A stretch of 64,000 bases of DNA from Vibrio nitrifigilis (lineage in GTDB: Bacteria; Pseudomonadota; Gammaproteobacteria; Enterobacterales; Vibrionaceae): contig NZ_JADPMR010000004.1 in the NCBI RefSeq assembly GCF_015686695.1, forward strand, positions 744,001-808,000, read 5' to 3'. Within the stretch, counting starts at the first letter, position 1; every line of letters starts with the position of its first letter. Shown here piece after piece: positions 40,721 through 50,684 of the stretch. Both the position numbers and the translations under genes were made by a program. The notes beneath the pieces are model-generated. The model did no database searches, was not told the DNA's origin, and was given only the letters and a program-made list of their open reading frames with translations.

Positions 40721-42037
40721 TTAGATAAACACAGCGATCGGATATTGATTGTCTTTTTCTAACTTTTTCAGTTTTTCTAATAAGTTGCTGTTGATCTCCT
40801 GCCCTGCAGTTAACATTAAGCTGCCATTGGGTAAAAAGACATCCCGTTTAACAACAGTGCCAACTTTGATATCACTGATCCCAACACAGCGTTCAATGCC
40901 ATCTTTTTGCTCAACATTACCGATGACTTTCATAAACGCTGTAACCACTTCAGGATCGTAAAGCACTTCGCTATATTCCTTGAGAAAGCGCTGCGCGCTC
41001 TGAGCCGTCATACGGTTACGATTGTTTTCAGAAGCCACAAAATAATCGTAATTTTTCACCACACGAATAATACGAGCGCCGATAGGAATTTCATCTTCAT
41101 GTAAATGCGATGGACTACCCGTACCATTATAATTTTCGTCCTGATGACGAATAATATTAACTAATGGTGCAAAACGCTTAATCTGACCAATGATTTCCGC
41201 CCCCAATTCTGAGTTGGCATCTGGCGTCGTTGGGATACCACCCGGATTTTTTTTCATTAAGGCCGGTTTAGCATCTTTGCGAGCAGACAAACCAATCTCA
41301 TGCAGTAGTCCACACAAGTAAACTTGGTTCACTTCTTGATCGCTCAGTTTTAAGGCCGCAGCCACAGCCTTGGATTGTTCAGCGACACGATCATAATGAT
41401 CCGCCGGAACCCCTGTGCTGTATTGAATAATGGCCTTCAATGTCGACAAAATATCGTTAAATGTTTGGTTACGAGCTTTTAAGAGTTTTTCTAGAGATTG
41501 GTTGGCTTCGCGCAACGCTTTAGTACGTTGCAACACTTTGGTTTCAAGCTGCTGGTTAAAACTGGCCAGTTCAATATTTTTTTGTTCGAGCTTGTTGGTT
41601 AACTGATCGCGTTCTTGAGTAAGACGATAAAATTCAGCGGCTTTGGCAACCGTCAACTTTAAGCCTTCATTATCCCAAGGCTTCGCTAAATAGGTATGAA
41701 TCCCCCCTTCATTCACCGCCCGGACGGTAGATTCCATATCGCTATAACCCGTGAGCAATATACGAACAGAGCCAGGACGCAATTCTTTGGCAATCGACAA
41801 AAACTTCGCGCCATCCATCTGAGGCATACGCATATCAGAGATAATAATTGCCGCTTCATTATCTTTTAAATAGGCCAGCGCGTCTTCTCCTTCATTGAAG
41901 GATACGACGTTATAGTCTAGACGTAGAACACGAGTCAGAGTTTTGAGAATATCGGCTTCGTCATCTAATAATAGTAGGGTCAGCTTGCTCTCTTCCTCCG
42001 ACATCACCTCACCACTGGTTTCAATGTCATCAGTCAT
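40721..42037 (-). CDS. Response regulator with divergent HD-GYP output
   Basis: 438 residues. N-terminal REC (LLLLDDEADIL, phospho-Asp in ISDMRMPQMDG about 69, LTGYSD, KPWDN), a coiled-coil linker (about 150-190), then an HD-type domain: LLHEIGLSARKD and RHQDENYNGTGSP in place of the HD and HHExxDGxGYP of active c-di-GMP hydrolases. The changed residues argue for altered or lost phosphodiesterase activity. Last gene of the operon, overlapping the EAL gene by eight bases. Confidence 0.85.
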   Translation of the reverse strand: MTDDIETSGEVMSEEESKLTLLLLDDEADILKTLTRVLRLDYNVVSFNEGEDALAYLKDNEAAIIISDMRMPQMDGAKFLSIAKELRPGSVRILLTGYSDMESTVRAVNEGGIHTYLAKPWDNEGLKLTVAKAAEFYRLTQERDQLTNKLEQKNIELASFNQQLETKVLQRTKALREANQSLEKLLKARNQTFNDILSTLKAIIQYSTGVPADHYDRVAEQSKAVAAALKLSDQEVNQVYLCGLLHEIGLSARKDAKPALMKKNPGGIPTTPDANSELGAEIIGQIKRFAPLVNIIRHQDENYNGTGSPSHLHEDEIPIGARIIRVVKNYDYFVASENNRNRMTAQSAQRFLKEYSEVLYDPEVVTAFMKVIGNVEQKDGIERCVGISDIKVGTVVKRDVFLPNGSLMLTAGQEINSNLLEKLKKLEKDNQYPIAVFI

Positions 42038-43667
42038 TATCGCTTACTCCACTTTCCTCAAATACGTAATCGATGAATTCATCCCGTTCTAAAGGAGGGC
42101 TAAACAGATAACCCTGCACGTACTTGCAGCCTTGCTTTCTTAAGAAATCGAGTTGGCTGGCATCCTCTACCCATTCAGCAACGATCTCCATATGTAATGA
42201 TTTAGCACTGTCTGTTATAGAATTCAAAATCGCATCGTCAGCATGTGATTTACCCAGTGCTTTGATAAACCGCCCGTCAATTTTTAAGATATCAAACGGT
42301 AATTCACAGATGGTTTCAAAGCCAGAATACCCCGTGCCGAAATCATCAATGGCCAATTTTATCCCATAAGATTTCAGCATCATCATCTCTTCACGCACGG
42401 CGTTATAATCGTTGATGTGCTGCGTTTCCGTCACTTCAATATCAAGAAACTCCACCCCGGGTAAAGCCTTACCATCTACGACCAAGAAATGTTCGAGAAT
42501 TCCCTTCTCCATTTGAGAAGCATTAACATTGATTGCAACACGCATATTGGGCTGGGAAGATTTAAGCACTTCCACCAGCGAAAGCGACTGCTGAATCACT
42601 GCCTTTGTTAAGTCATCAATAAAATTATATTTAGTCAACATTGGTACGAATTTAGTCGGCAATTCGTAAGTTCCGTCCTCTTTTTTGCGTCTCACTAACG
42701 CTTCACAACCATCGATTTGGTTGGTTTCAATGTTGATTTGTGGCTGGAAAAACGCAATAAAATTATCGGCACCGTGGTCCAACAAAAAACGGACTAATGA
42801 TTTGAGTTCACTTTCTTGTTCACCTTCATCACTGAGCCAATACAGATGCTCGTGTCCCAGTTTTTCCAAATAGGATTTGCGCTCGTTTACTTCTTGCGCC
42901 GATATCGTATCTTCCCACGATTCGATTTCACTAACATAAAGCCGCAGTCCAACATCTGTCGCCTCTGAATCACTCAAATCGATAGACAATATCGTCTCAA
43001 CCGTTTCAGTCAGTAGCGATGTACTGTCTGCGGCACAATCAAGGATGATAAAAAACTTATCTTCGTCGCGATAAATATCAAGATTAATGCGTTGTTTTAA
43101 CTGTTCACCTAACGATTCGATAATAGCGTTCACTTTGGGAACACCACAGTTGGTGTTAAGCGAAGCGGTGCCTTTTAGATCGGCGACCAATACCAATTTT
43201 GATATGTCGTTATTGTTGTTATTCACTTCAGTAACGATCTCTTCTAAACGATGACGTGTTTTACAACGAGTAAGAATATCTGAATGAGAAAACATTGCTT
43301 GCTTACTGATCGCGTTACGAATTTCTTCAATTAACTCCACTGAATCCCAAGGTTTACTGATGAACTTATGCAGTGCACCGACATTTAAAGCTCGCGTCAC
43401 ATCGCTCAGCTCAGCTTGCCCAGACAGCATAATCGTTGAGATATTTGGGGTAATGGTTTTAATTTTAATCAGCAGATCAACGCCATTCATTTTCGGCATG
43501 CGAAAATCTGAAATGACAACACTAATGCGTTCTTTTTTTACTATCTCGATCGCTTCGTCAACATTGGTTGTGCTGTAGAGCTCAGGGAATTCCATCCGCA
43601 GAGTACGAATCAATGATTTTAATATCGGTAACTCATCATCAACGAGCAAAATTTTGTCATAGAGCAT
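42030..43667 (-). CDS. REC-degenerate GGDEF-EAL response regulator
   Basis: 545 residues from the ATG at 43667 (MLYDKILLVDDE) with GAAGG upstream; an in-frame ATG at 43697 is an alternative. REC with ISDFRMPKMNG; the GGDEF motif is replaced by YRDEDKFF, so no cyclase activity is expected. EAL domain retains CEALVR, NVNAS, DIEVTET, AIDDFGTGYSGFE and LKIDGRFI, consistent with active c-di-GMP phosphodiesterase. Phosphorylation by the neighbouring kinase probably controls it. Confidence 0.9.
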   Translation of the reverse strand: MLYDKILLVDDELPILKSLIRTLRMEFPELYSTTNVDEAIEIVKKERISVVISDFRMPKMNGVDLLIKIKTITPNISTIMLSGQAELSDVTRALNVGALHKFISKPWDSVELIEEIRNAISKQAMFSHSDILTRCKTRHRLEEIVTEVNNNNNDISKLVLVADLKGTASLNTNCGVPKVNAIIESLGEQLKQRINLDIYRDEDKFFIILDCAADSTSLLTETVETILSIDLSDSEATDVGLRLYVSEIESWEDTISAQEVNERKSYLEKLGHEHLYWLSDEGEQESELKSLVRFLLDHGADNFIAFFQPQINIETNQIDGCEALVRRKKEDGTYELPTKFVPMLTKYNFIDDLTKAVIQQSLSLVEVLKSSQPNMRVAINVNASQMEKGILEHFLVVDGKALPGVEFLDIEVTETQHINDYNAVREEMMMLKSYGIKLAIDDFGTGYSGFETICELPFDILKIDGRFIKALGKSHADDAILNSITDSAKSLHMEIVAEWVEDASQLDFLRKQGCKYVQGYLFSPPLERDEFIDYVFEESGVSDND

Positions 43668-43702
43668 GGTTGTTTTACCTTCATCTATTACTGCCATGTA
43701 AT

Positions 43703-44998
43703 TTATTTCTTACCGGCATTGGGTCCTCTAATTGGTAAGCGGATGGTAAAAGAGGTCCCCACCCCAATCTCACTAGTCACTTCAATAGTGCCATTGTGCG
43801 CATTAATAATGCCGTAAGAAACGGACAATCCTAATCCGGTCCCAGACCCCACAGGTTTGGTGGTAAAGAAAGGTTCAAAAATGCGGTTTATTTTATCTTG
43901 TTCTATGCCACATCCCGTATCACGGATGATAACCACAATATTGTCGTTGCCTTCTTTCTTCACGGTGATATAAATCTTGCCTTCGCCCTCAATCGCTTGA
44001 CTAGCATTGACTAAAATATTTAAAAACACCTGATTAAGCTGCATCGGCTGGCAAAATATATCTGGAAGATCATCGGCATAATCCCTAACAACTTCGATGC
44101 TGTATTTGATTTCGTTATTGATAATTTTCAATGTGGATTCCATACCACTAATGATATTCGCATCACTCCATTCAGAATTATCAACGTGAGAAAATTCCTT
44201 TAGATTCTTCACAATAGCAACTACACGTGAAGCGCCTTCTAACGATTCTTTGATTAAGTCATCAACGTCTTCAATAATAAAATCGAGTTGGTACTTCGAT
44301 TTCGCTTGTTTCATCTGCTTTAACAAATTCTCGTCATTGCATTTCGTTAACATCTCTTGCGTAACGTTGAAATAGTCCGTGATTTTCTCAAAGTAATCTT
44401 TGAGCGTTTGAACATTAGAGGTGATAAAACCGATTGGGTTATTGATCTCATGGGCAATGCCTGCAGACAGTTGGCCAATCGAAGCCAATTTCTCTGATTG
44501 CAGCAGTTGAACTTGTGTGTCTTTTAATTGCTTTAACGCTTCATTAAGATTTTGGTTATTATCTTCCAAAAGACTCGACATCGCTTTGAGTTCTTTCTGC
44601 TGCGAAGCCTGCGCGGTCACATCATAGACGCAAACACACACATGTTCGAGAGAACCATCATCACTGTGGATAGGAATCACTTCCACATCTTGATACATGT
44701 CCTCTTCCTGGCCAGATACCGGGCGAGAACTTTTAAAAGGTAAAAAGTGTGGTTGCTGCTCCCAAGATGAAAAGCTGGAAGATTCGATAACAAATGCTGT
44801 GTCAATTTTACGTTTCAAAAAACGCGCTGAGTCAGGAAAAAGATCTAGGATACTTTTCCCCACAAAGCTATCACAATCAACTTTCGCTCGAGTCTGAAAA
44901 TATTCATTGGCCGTCATGATCTTATAATCACGTCGCACAATACATAGCGCAAAAGAAAGTTGATTTAATAAATCGGACAACATCAGTTTCGCTTTCAT
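43703..44998 (-). CDS. Soluble PAS sensor histidine kinase
   Basis: 431 residues, no membrane segment. An N-terminal PAS-like sensor (about 10-130), coiled coil to about 165, HisKA H-box IAHEINNPIGF, then HATPase with N-box NILVNASQAIE, G1 DTGCGI, F-box FEPFFTTK and G2 GTGLGLSV. Likely phosphorylates the REC proteins of this operon. The SD GGGAG lies just before the ATG at 44998. Confidence 0.9.
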   Translation of the reverse strand: MKAKLMLSDLLNQLSFALCIVRRDYKIMTANEYFQTRAKVDCDSFVGKSILDLFPDSARFLKRKIDTAFVIESSSFSSWEQQPHFLPFKSSRPVSGQEEDMYQDVEVIPIHSDDGSLEHVCVCVYDVTAQASQQKELKAMSSLLEDNNQNLNEALKQLKDTQVQLLQSEKLASIGQLSAGIAHEINNPIGFITSNVQTLKDYFEKITDYFNVTQEMLTKCNDENLLKQMKQAKSKYQLDFIIEDVDDLIKESLEGASRVVAIVKNLKEFSHVDNSEWSDANIISGMESTLKIINNEIKYSIEVVRDYADDLPDIFCQPMQLNQVFLNILVNASQAIEGEGKIYITVKKEGNDNIVVIIRDTGCGIEQDKINRIFEPFFTTKPVGSGTGLGLSVSYGIINAHNGTIEVTSEIGVGTSFTIRLPIRGPNAGKK

Positions 44999-45012
44999 AT
45001 GACTCCCTTTCC

Positions 45013-45594
45013 CTAGAGCAAATCATCAAGTTGTACTAGCACTTGATCGAGCCCGTTATTAGCGAAGAAAATGATGGTTTTCGTTTCAAATTGCGCCGCT
45101 TCAACAATGAAAGAGACTTCCATCAGTATCGATGTGTTCCAGTCTGTAAAACGGTGGGTCTGAACCGAAGGTTTAAATAGTGAAGGAGGCTGAATTTTAA
45201 TATTGAGTTCGATCTGCTGACACAAACCTTTTAAACTTGCCCCACTTAGAATATTTGAGATATCAAGTAAGCAATCATCGACAAATACATTATCTTCAGC
45301 TTCAGACTCATCATGAGTCATATCGGCTGCTATTTGCTTACAGCCATTTTTTGACAACAGAGTAACCAACTCTCCAGACATGCCACCGTAGAACGATTGG
45401 CGTGTGAAATGATACTCAGATTCACACTGTTGTAGTTTATCGAGCTCTTCTTTAGAGGCTATTTTGATATCAGGCACAGTTAAAGTGACATGCAAATCAA
45501 GTAGGCGCGCCAGCTTGTCTGCCGCTTGCCCCATTGAAATATTCAACAGTTCCTTCAATGTATCCTGATAGTCCGCATTCAATTCAAGCATCAT
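45013..45594 (-). CDS. CheC-like phosphatase family protein
   Basis: 193 residues. TLKELLNISMGQAADKLARLL and later DCLLDISNILSGASLKGL are the paired helices of the CheC/CheX/FliY family, in which E/D..N residues dephosphorylate CheY-P: the second copy reads D-x-x-L-D-I-S-N. It overlaps the CheY-like gene by four bases (translational coupling), so that protein is its probable substrate. Confidence 0.82.
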   Translation of the reverse strand: MMLELNADYQDTLKELLNISMGQAADKLARLLDLHVTLTVPDIKIASKEELDKLQQCESEYHFTRQSFYGGMSGELVTLLSKNGCKQIAADMTHDESEAEDNVFVDDCLLDISNILSGASLKGLCQQIELNIKIQPPSLFKPSVQTHRFTDWNTSILMEVSFIVEAAQFETKTIIFFANNGLDQVLVQLDDLL

Positions 45595-45956
45595 AATAAT
45601 CCCACCTCATGAAGCACTGTTTTTAATAAATTGGTATCTAGAGGTTTTTTGAGAAACTTTACTGCACCTAATTCATTGACCATTCGTTGCGATTCAGGCT
45701 GTATATCGGCACTAATCACAAACACAAAATTACGTGCATTTTCTTCTTTAAGGACTGACAAGACTTCAAAACCATCCATTACAGGCATGGTGAGATCTAA
45801 GAACATCACATCCGCTTGTCCCGCATGATAACGTTCTACTGCTTCTGCACCATTGGTGGCTTCAAACAACTCAATATCCCAGTCTTCTGGGAGCGCCCGC
45901 ATGACCGCTTTTCTTGAGAGTTTCGAGTCATCACATACCGTAACCGTAATTGCCAT
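45591..45956 (-). CDS. CheY-like single-domain response regulator
   Basis: 121 residues from the ATG at 45956 with AAGGAG upstream. VCDDSKLSR acidic pair, phospho-Asp in VMFLDLTMPVMDG (about 54), ISAD, and the Lys in KFLKKPLD. No output domain. Partner of the CheC-like protein and the PAS kinase. Confidence 0.92.
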   Translation of the reverse strand: MAITVTVCDDSKLSRKAVMRALPEDWDIELFEATNGAEAVERYHAGQADVMFLDLTMPVMDGFEVLSVLKEENARNFVFVISADIQPESQRMVNELGAVKFLKKPLDTNLLKTVLHEVGLL

Positions 45957-45996
45957 TCCATTCTCCTTGTCCTCGTCAAATACAAAATGAAACAAA

Positions 45997-47127
45997 CTAC
46001 ACTTTTAAAACTTGTCTAACTGATTGGTTATATTTTTCGGGTATCGCTTGCAATAAGTTGATGACCTCGTCGTCTCCTCCTTGCTTAGCAATGTGCATTG
46101 CCAAGGCTAATGAGACACAATTTGTCACTTCATCTTGATTAAGCGTAGTCAATGAAAATCGAATGTTTAACATGCTTGCTGTTATTTTTCGCGAATATCC
46201 CCAAAGGGTTAGAACATATACAGTAATTAAAATGACATCATCATAATCAGAGCTAAAGGTGTAGCGATCGAAACAAAGCGCGTCATCAATCCCCGATTCT
46301 TCAAGTGTTAACATGCCAATAGAAATGAGTAACGACATGATAAATGCGGATTCTTGTTCTTCTAATGATAAGTGAGCACTCTTGGCCAATGATTTTGCAC
46401 TCGCGGCTATCGTCGTAAAGCGTTCGACCACGTGATCGTGTTCTTTTTCCGTCAAGGCAATAAAGCTTTTATGGCCTAACATACACACAGCAACTGCTTC
46501 GACGATTACGGCGCCTAAACGGCTGATGGCCACTTCTAAAAACACCGTTGAGGACTGAAATCCGAGATATGAAGAGTTGGCTAATTGAATAACCCGTGCC
46601 GCTACAGCTGGCTCCTGTCGCACCGCATCCGCCAACTCTTTGAGATCTGCATTTTTATTACGAGCGATGGCTTGAATATCTTTTACCGCTTTCGGCAGTA
46701 CTGGGATGTGCTCACAAGTATTACTGATTTTTGCTAAGCAGTCGGCATTAAATGGTGGATTGTGAAGTTGTTCTGCACTATCCAAAATCGCTAAAATATC
46801 GTTTTCTGTAAATGGCTTGGGCAAAATAAAATGCGCATAATTACTAATGGCATCGGGGACATCTTGATTGGTATTGCCGGTAATCAAACACCGAATCGCG
46901 TAAGGGTAACGGTGTCTCACTTCTGCTAATAATTTATCGCCGTTTAGCTTAGGCATGAGGAGATCGGAGATGATTAATGAAGGTTCTGCCGTAATGTTTT
47001 CTTCCCACTTTAACGGGTCACTAACCAGTGTGATCGTCCACTCTGGTCTTAAACGGCGAAACATCCTAGCTGTTGCTTTAAGCATGAGCTGATCATCATC
47101 GACGTATATGACGTGTAATTTTGTCAT
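45997..47127 (-). CDS. REC-HDOD signalling protein
   Basis: 376 residues from the ATG at 47127 with GGGAG upstream. REC (VIYVDDDQLM, ISDLLMPKLNG, ITGNTN, KPFTEND), then an HDOD domain: IPVLPKAVKDIQAI, ADAVRQEPAVAARVIQLANSS and ISRLGAVIVEAVAVCMLG. HDOD lacks catalytic residues and usually serves as a protein-protein or nucleotide-sensing module. First gene of the six-gene operon; its promoter must lie in 47128-47320. Confidence 0.88.
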   Translation of the reverse strand: MTKLHVIYVDDDQLMLKATARMFRRLRPEWTITLVSDPLKWEENITAEPSLIISDLLMPKLNGDKLLAEVRHRYPYAIRCLITGNTNQDVPDAISNYAHFILPKPFTENDILAILDSAEQLHNPPFNADCLAKISNTCEHIPVLPKAVKDIQAIARNKNADLKELADAVRQEPAVAARVIQLANSSYLGFQSSTVFLEVAISRLGAVIVEAVAVCMLGHKSFIALTEKEHDHVVERFTTIAASAKSLAKSAHLSLEEQESAFIMSLLISIGMLTLEESGIDDALCFDRYTFSSDYDDVILITVYVLTLWGYSRKITASMLNIRFSLTTLNQDEVTNCVSLALAMHIAKQGGDDEVINLLQAIPEKYNQSVRQVLKV

Positions 47128-47321
47128 GCTCGCGCTCCCAATAGTATTGAAATTACGGAAGACCGGCTCATCAGTCATTTCAATGGTTTTATGGTCTGTC
47201 CGCTACCTTTTTAAGGATAGACGTTTTTTGTCAGTTCAATGGGATAGATAACGTTTAATTGACTCAGATCTCGTCAAATTTATATATCTTCTACTTAAGA
47301 AGTAGCCAATCAGAGGTAATT

Positions 47322-47357
47322 AAAAATGGGGCTACTTTGATAAAGTAGCCCCATTCT
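47322..47357. terminator. Strong hairpin terminator after abgA
   Basis: AATGGGGCTACTTT/AAAGTAGCCCCATT, 13-14 bp, tight loop, T-rich on both sides. Serves abgA on the minus strand. Confidence 0.88.
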
Positions 47358-47378
47358 AATTTTTAACGTAGCGTGAGA

Positions 47379-48698
47379 TTAGTGCGAATCAGCAAATTCA
47401 GGTGCAGATAATACGATTGTGGTCAACATACGTAGCGCATTTTCCAGAACAGTTTCATTGAAATCGAATTTATCATTATGATGGCAAGCGGCTAACTCGG
47501 TACCAAAGATCATGTAAGTGGCTTGGCCACCATGCTCTTTTACCCGTTCCATAAGGTAAGTCGCATCTTCAGACCCCGCGGCCCCACCAAAACCATTATG
47601 AACTTGCTTAAAACAGCCTAATTGCTGCGCTTTGTTTTCGATAAATGACACCCATTCTGGCGAAGGAACACTGCGCTGCGCTGCACCAACGACATCAAGG
47701 TGATAATCAATATCGTACATTAACGCGGCACCTTTAATGACGTCTTGACTACGTGCAAACATATACTCATTAATTTGATTATTCTCCCCGCGGCATTCCA
47801 CCTCAAGATGGGCATGTTGCGCAATAACATTACGTCCCGTTCCCGCATCAATGACGCCAACATTAATTCTTGATGCGCCACCACTGTGGCGGTTAATTCC
47901 ATGTAAGCCCAATGTCGCTTGAGCCGCGGCGAGAATCGCACTTTTCCCCTCTTCAGGGTTACCGCCCGCATGAGCAGGTCTGCCATGAAATTCAACGTTA
48001 AATTTGGTAGTGGCAAGAAAGTTATCGTTACCGCAAACCATTTCACCATCAGGCACGCCAGTCCCTAAGTGAATCGCAACAAAATAATCGACATCATCTA
48101 CAACGCCAGCATCGGCCATAGATTTTGCACCACGGGTCCCTTCTTCCGCAGGTTGGAATAACAACTTAACTTTACCCGTTAACGCAGACTTGTTTGCCAT
48201 TAAATAGTGAGCAACACCTAAACCGATGGATGTATGTCCATCATGCCCACAAGCATGCATCATATTATGGTTGATTGAGCCAAACCCATGTTGTGACGGA
48301 ATATGGCCGCAATCTGATGACTCTTGTAGATCCAAGGCATCCATATCAACTCGCACGCCGACTGTTGGACCAGGCTTACCTGTATCTAACGTCGCGACGA
48401 TACCTGTGAAGCCACCAGAGAAATAACCCAGCCACTTTTCTATCGCCCCCTGCTCTAATGCACGTTGCTCTTGCTGAGCTAAAAATTCAGGGCTTGGCAA
48501 TCCCATCCGTGATTCGTCTTTAATGACATCACGGCCTAATGCCAGTTCGTAGCCCAGTTTATCGAGCAAATCAGCGACGATGGTTGAAGTGCGAAACTCT
48601 ACCCAACCGGATTCAGCATGTTGGTGGAGATCGCGGCGCCATTCGATCATCTGCTGGGTAATGTGGTTAATTTGGTTCTCATTTAAAACGTGTGACAT
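47379..48698 (-). CDS. abgA: p-Aminobenzoyl-glutamate hydrolase subunit A-like (M20D)
   Basis: 439 residues. M20D amidohydrolase very like AbgA: WRRDLHQHAESGWVEFRT at about 20-37, VRVDMDALDL, MMHACGHDGHTS (metal ligands), LLFQPAEEGTRGA and AGSEDATYLM. With AbgB it cleaves folate-derived aminobenzoyl-glutamate; the AbgB subunit is not encoded here. GAGGAAAT precedes the ATG. Follows abgT at 260 bases. Confidence 0.88.
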   Translation of the reverse strand: MSHVLNENQINHITQQMIEWRRDLHQHAESGWVEFRTSTIVADLLDKLGYELALGRDVIKDESRMGLPSPEFLAQQEQRALEQGAIEKWLGYFSGGFTGIVATLDTGKPGPTVGVRVDMDALDLQESSDCGHIPSQHGFGSINHNMMHACGHDGHTSIGLGVAHYLMANKSALTGKVKLLFQPAEEGTRGAKSMADAGVVDDVDYFVAIHLGTGVPDGEMVCGNDNFLATTKFNVEFHGRPAHAGGNPEEGKSAILAAAQATLGLHGINRHSGGASRINVGVIDAGTGRNVIAQHAHLEVECRGENNQINEYMFARSQDVIKGAALMYDIDYHLDVVGAAQRSVPSPEWVSFIENKAQQLGCFKQVHNGFGGAAGSEDATYLMERVKEHGGQATYMIFGTELAACHHNDKFDFNETVLENALRMLTTIVLSAPEFADSH

Positions 48699-48851
48699 GG
48701 TGTATTTCCTCTGTTGAGCACTATTCGAGTTCGATCGTTATAAGACGTTATCCGTGAAATCTTGAGAACCCGAACAGATAAAAAATGAATACTGACAGCA
48801 AATTCGCGTTCGGTTTGACTTGCCTGTCCTGCTAATACATGCCGTCTTTAT

Positions 48852-48903
48852 AGTGCCTGTCCTCATTGCTGATGGTTATGCTTACAGGGACAGGCACTTT
48901 TTG
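48852..48903 (+). repeat. Hairpin with dispersed AGTGCCTGTCC motif
   Basis: AGTGCCTGTCC (48852-48862) and its inverse (48888-48898) form an 11-bp stem over a 25-base loop, followed by TTTTTGC. Reads as a plus-strand terminator although no plus-strand gene precedes it. The motif recurs singly at 57521-57531. Confidence 0.5.
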
Positions 48904-48958
48904 CTTATAGGGTCGTTACTGTTCGTTAAATTCAGTATCTGAGGTCATTAAGGTACCG

Positions 48959-50488
48959 TTACATCAGCGGGTAAATACCAGGACCAATAGGCAATCCAAG
49001 CGTAAAGAAGATAAACAGTAAGATTAACCAAGAGCCCAAAAACGCTAAAGTGTATGGCAATAGCAAGGCGATCATTGTCCCCATCCCTGCTTTTTGGTCG
49101 TACTCTTTCATCATCGATAGAATCACGACAAAATATGGACTTAGTGGAGTGACGATGTTAGTGGATGAATCCGCGACACGATAAGCTAATTGAATAAAGG
49201 CGGGGTGATAACCAAGCTGCATAAACATAGGTACAAACACTGGCGCCTCTAACGCCCATTTAGCCGAGCCGCTTGGAATCAAAAAGTTCAGCAACGCAGT
49301 AAAAACACAATACCCAAGAATCACCGCTAATCCATCGAAATGAATATCTTTAAGAAAATCGGCACCATTTACCGCTATCCATGTACCAAGGTGGCTCCAG
49401 TTAAAATAAGCAATAAACTGCGAGCAGAAAAAGATCAGTACGATGTATCCAGACATGTCTGAAATGGCTTCCGACATGTATTTCGTTAAATCCTTACTGT
49501 TTTTGATAAGACCTAAAGTAATACCATACGCCATTCCAACAGCAACGAAGAAGAATAGGATAATTGGAATAATCCCCTTCAAAAACGGTGATGGTATAAT
49601 GCCACCCTCCGCATTACGTAGTGGAGAGTCTGGCCACACGACAATAGTGACGATTGCCACAAGGTAAACTAACGCTGTAATCCCTGCATTACGTAAAGCG
49701 CGTGTTTCTAGCACAGGTTCACGGTGGGTCATGGTTTTCGTCTTACCTTCATATTTACCTAGACGAGGTTCGACGACTTTCTCTGTAATCAGCACACCTA
49801 CAATGGTCAGAACAAACACCGATACAATATTGAAATACCAGTTATCTACCGGTGTGACTTGCATATTAGTGGAGACAGCTTTGGCCGCTTCAGTTGAAAT
49901 TCCCGACAACAAAGCATCGGTCCCTGCGATGACTAAATTCGCTGTAAAACCAGCACCAGCACTAGCAAAGCCAGCCATTAGGCCCGCAATTGGGTTACGA
50001 CCCACCGACATAAAGACCAGTGCCGCTAACGGTGGCAACACCACCATCGATGCATCTGATGCAATATTCATCATAATACCGGCAAATACAACAGCGGTGG
50101 TAATAAGAGGTTTAGGGGCATTTAAAATGGTGCGTTTTACGACACTTTCTAACAAACCAACCCGTTCAGCAAGACCAACGCCAATAAGCATAGAAAGCAC
50201 TAGGCCCAGAGGTGCAAAGCCTGTGAAATTGCTCAGCATATGCGTAAAAATGAATACGATGCCTTCACTCGACATCAAACTGCGTATGGGCAACTCTTTA
50301 CCCGTCGCAGGGTGAATCACCGTTAATCCTTGGCCTGCAGCAATAACAGAAGCAACAATCACCACGATGGCTAAGATAAAAAACAGAACTATCGGTTCCG
50401 GTAATTTATTCCCAATTGATTCAATTTTACTAAAAAATCGCGCCGACACCGTCGGCCTGCCAGACATGACAGCTTGAGATTGCGACAT
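48959..50488 (-). CDS. abgT: p-Aminobenzoyl-glutamate transporter
   Basis: 509 residues from the ATG at 50488, preceded by AAAGGA; about 11 hydrophobic segments plus hairpins. AbgT family landmarks: GNKLPEPIVLFFILAI, SDASMVVLPPLAALVF, and IPSGSAKWALEAPVFVPM with VADSSTNIVTPLSPYF near the C-terminus. Imports aminobenzoyl-glutamate (some relatives export sulfonamides). In an apparent operon with abgA and divergent from abgR. Confidence 0.92.
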   Translation of the reverse strand: MSQSQAVMSGRPTVSARFFSKIESIGNKLPEPIVLFFILAIVVIVASVIAAGQGLTVIHPATGKELPIRSLMSSEGIVFIFTHMLSNFTGFAPLGLVLSMLIGVGLAERVGLLESVVKRTILNAPKPLITTAVVFAGIMMNIASDASMVVLPPLAALVFMSVGRNPIAGLMAGFASAGAGFTANLVIAGTDALLSGISTEAAKAVSTNMQVTPVDNWYFNIVSVFVLTIVGVLITEKVVEPRLGKYEGKTKTMTHREPVLETRALRNAGITALVYLVAIVTIVVWPDSPLRNAEGGIIPSPFLKGIIPIILFFFVAVGMAYGITLGLIKNSKDLTKYMSEAISDMSGYIVLIFFCSQFIAYFNWSHLGTWIAVNGADFLKDIHFDGLAVILGYCVFTALLNFLIPSGSAKWALEAPVFVPMFMQLGYHPAFIQLAYRVADSSTNIVTPLSPYFVVILSMMKEYDQKAGMGTMIALLLPYTLAFLGSWLILLFIFFTLGLPIGPGIYPLM

Positions 50489-50684
50489 AATAAAAATCCT
50501 TTTCAATATGTACTAAGATCAACCATTCCATTGATCTCATTCTTCATTACTTCATCCTTTTGCTAAAAAGGGATGAAGTAATCCTTTAATTTCCGTAATC
50601 TATTGAACCAAGGCTTATCACACAAGATAACAAATGTTTTATGGTGATAAGTAAAAGTTATCATGGAAGTAACAGATTCTAATT

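Noticed and set aside
49731..50315. Plus-strand 194-codon ORF
   Set aside because: Antisense to abgT; low-complexity Thr/Pro/Ala product typical of a reverse-strand shadow of a membrane protein gene.
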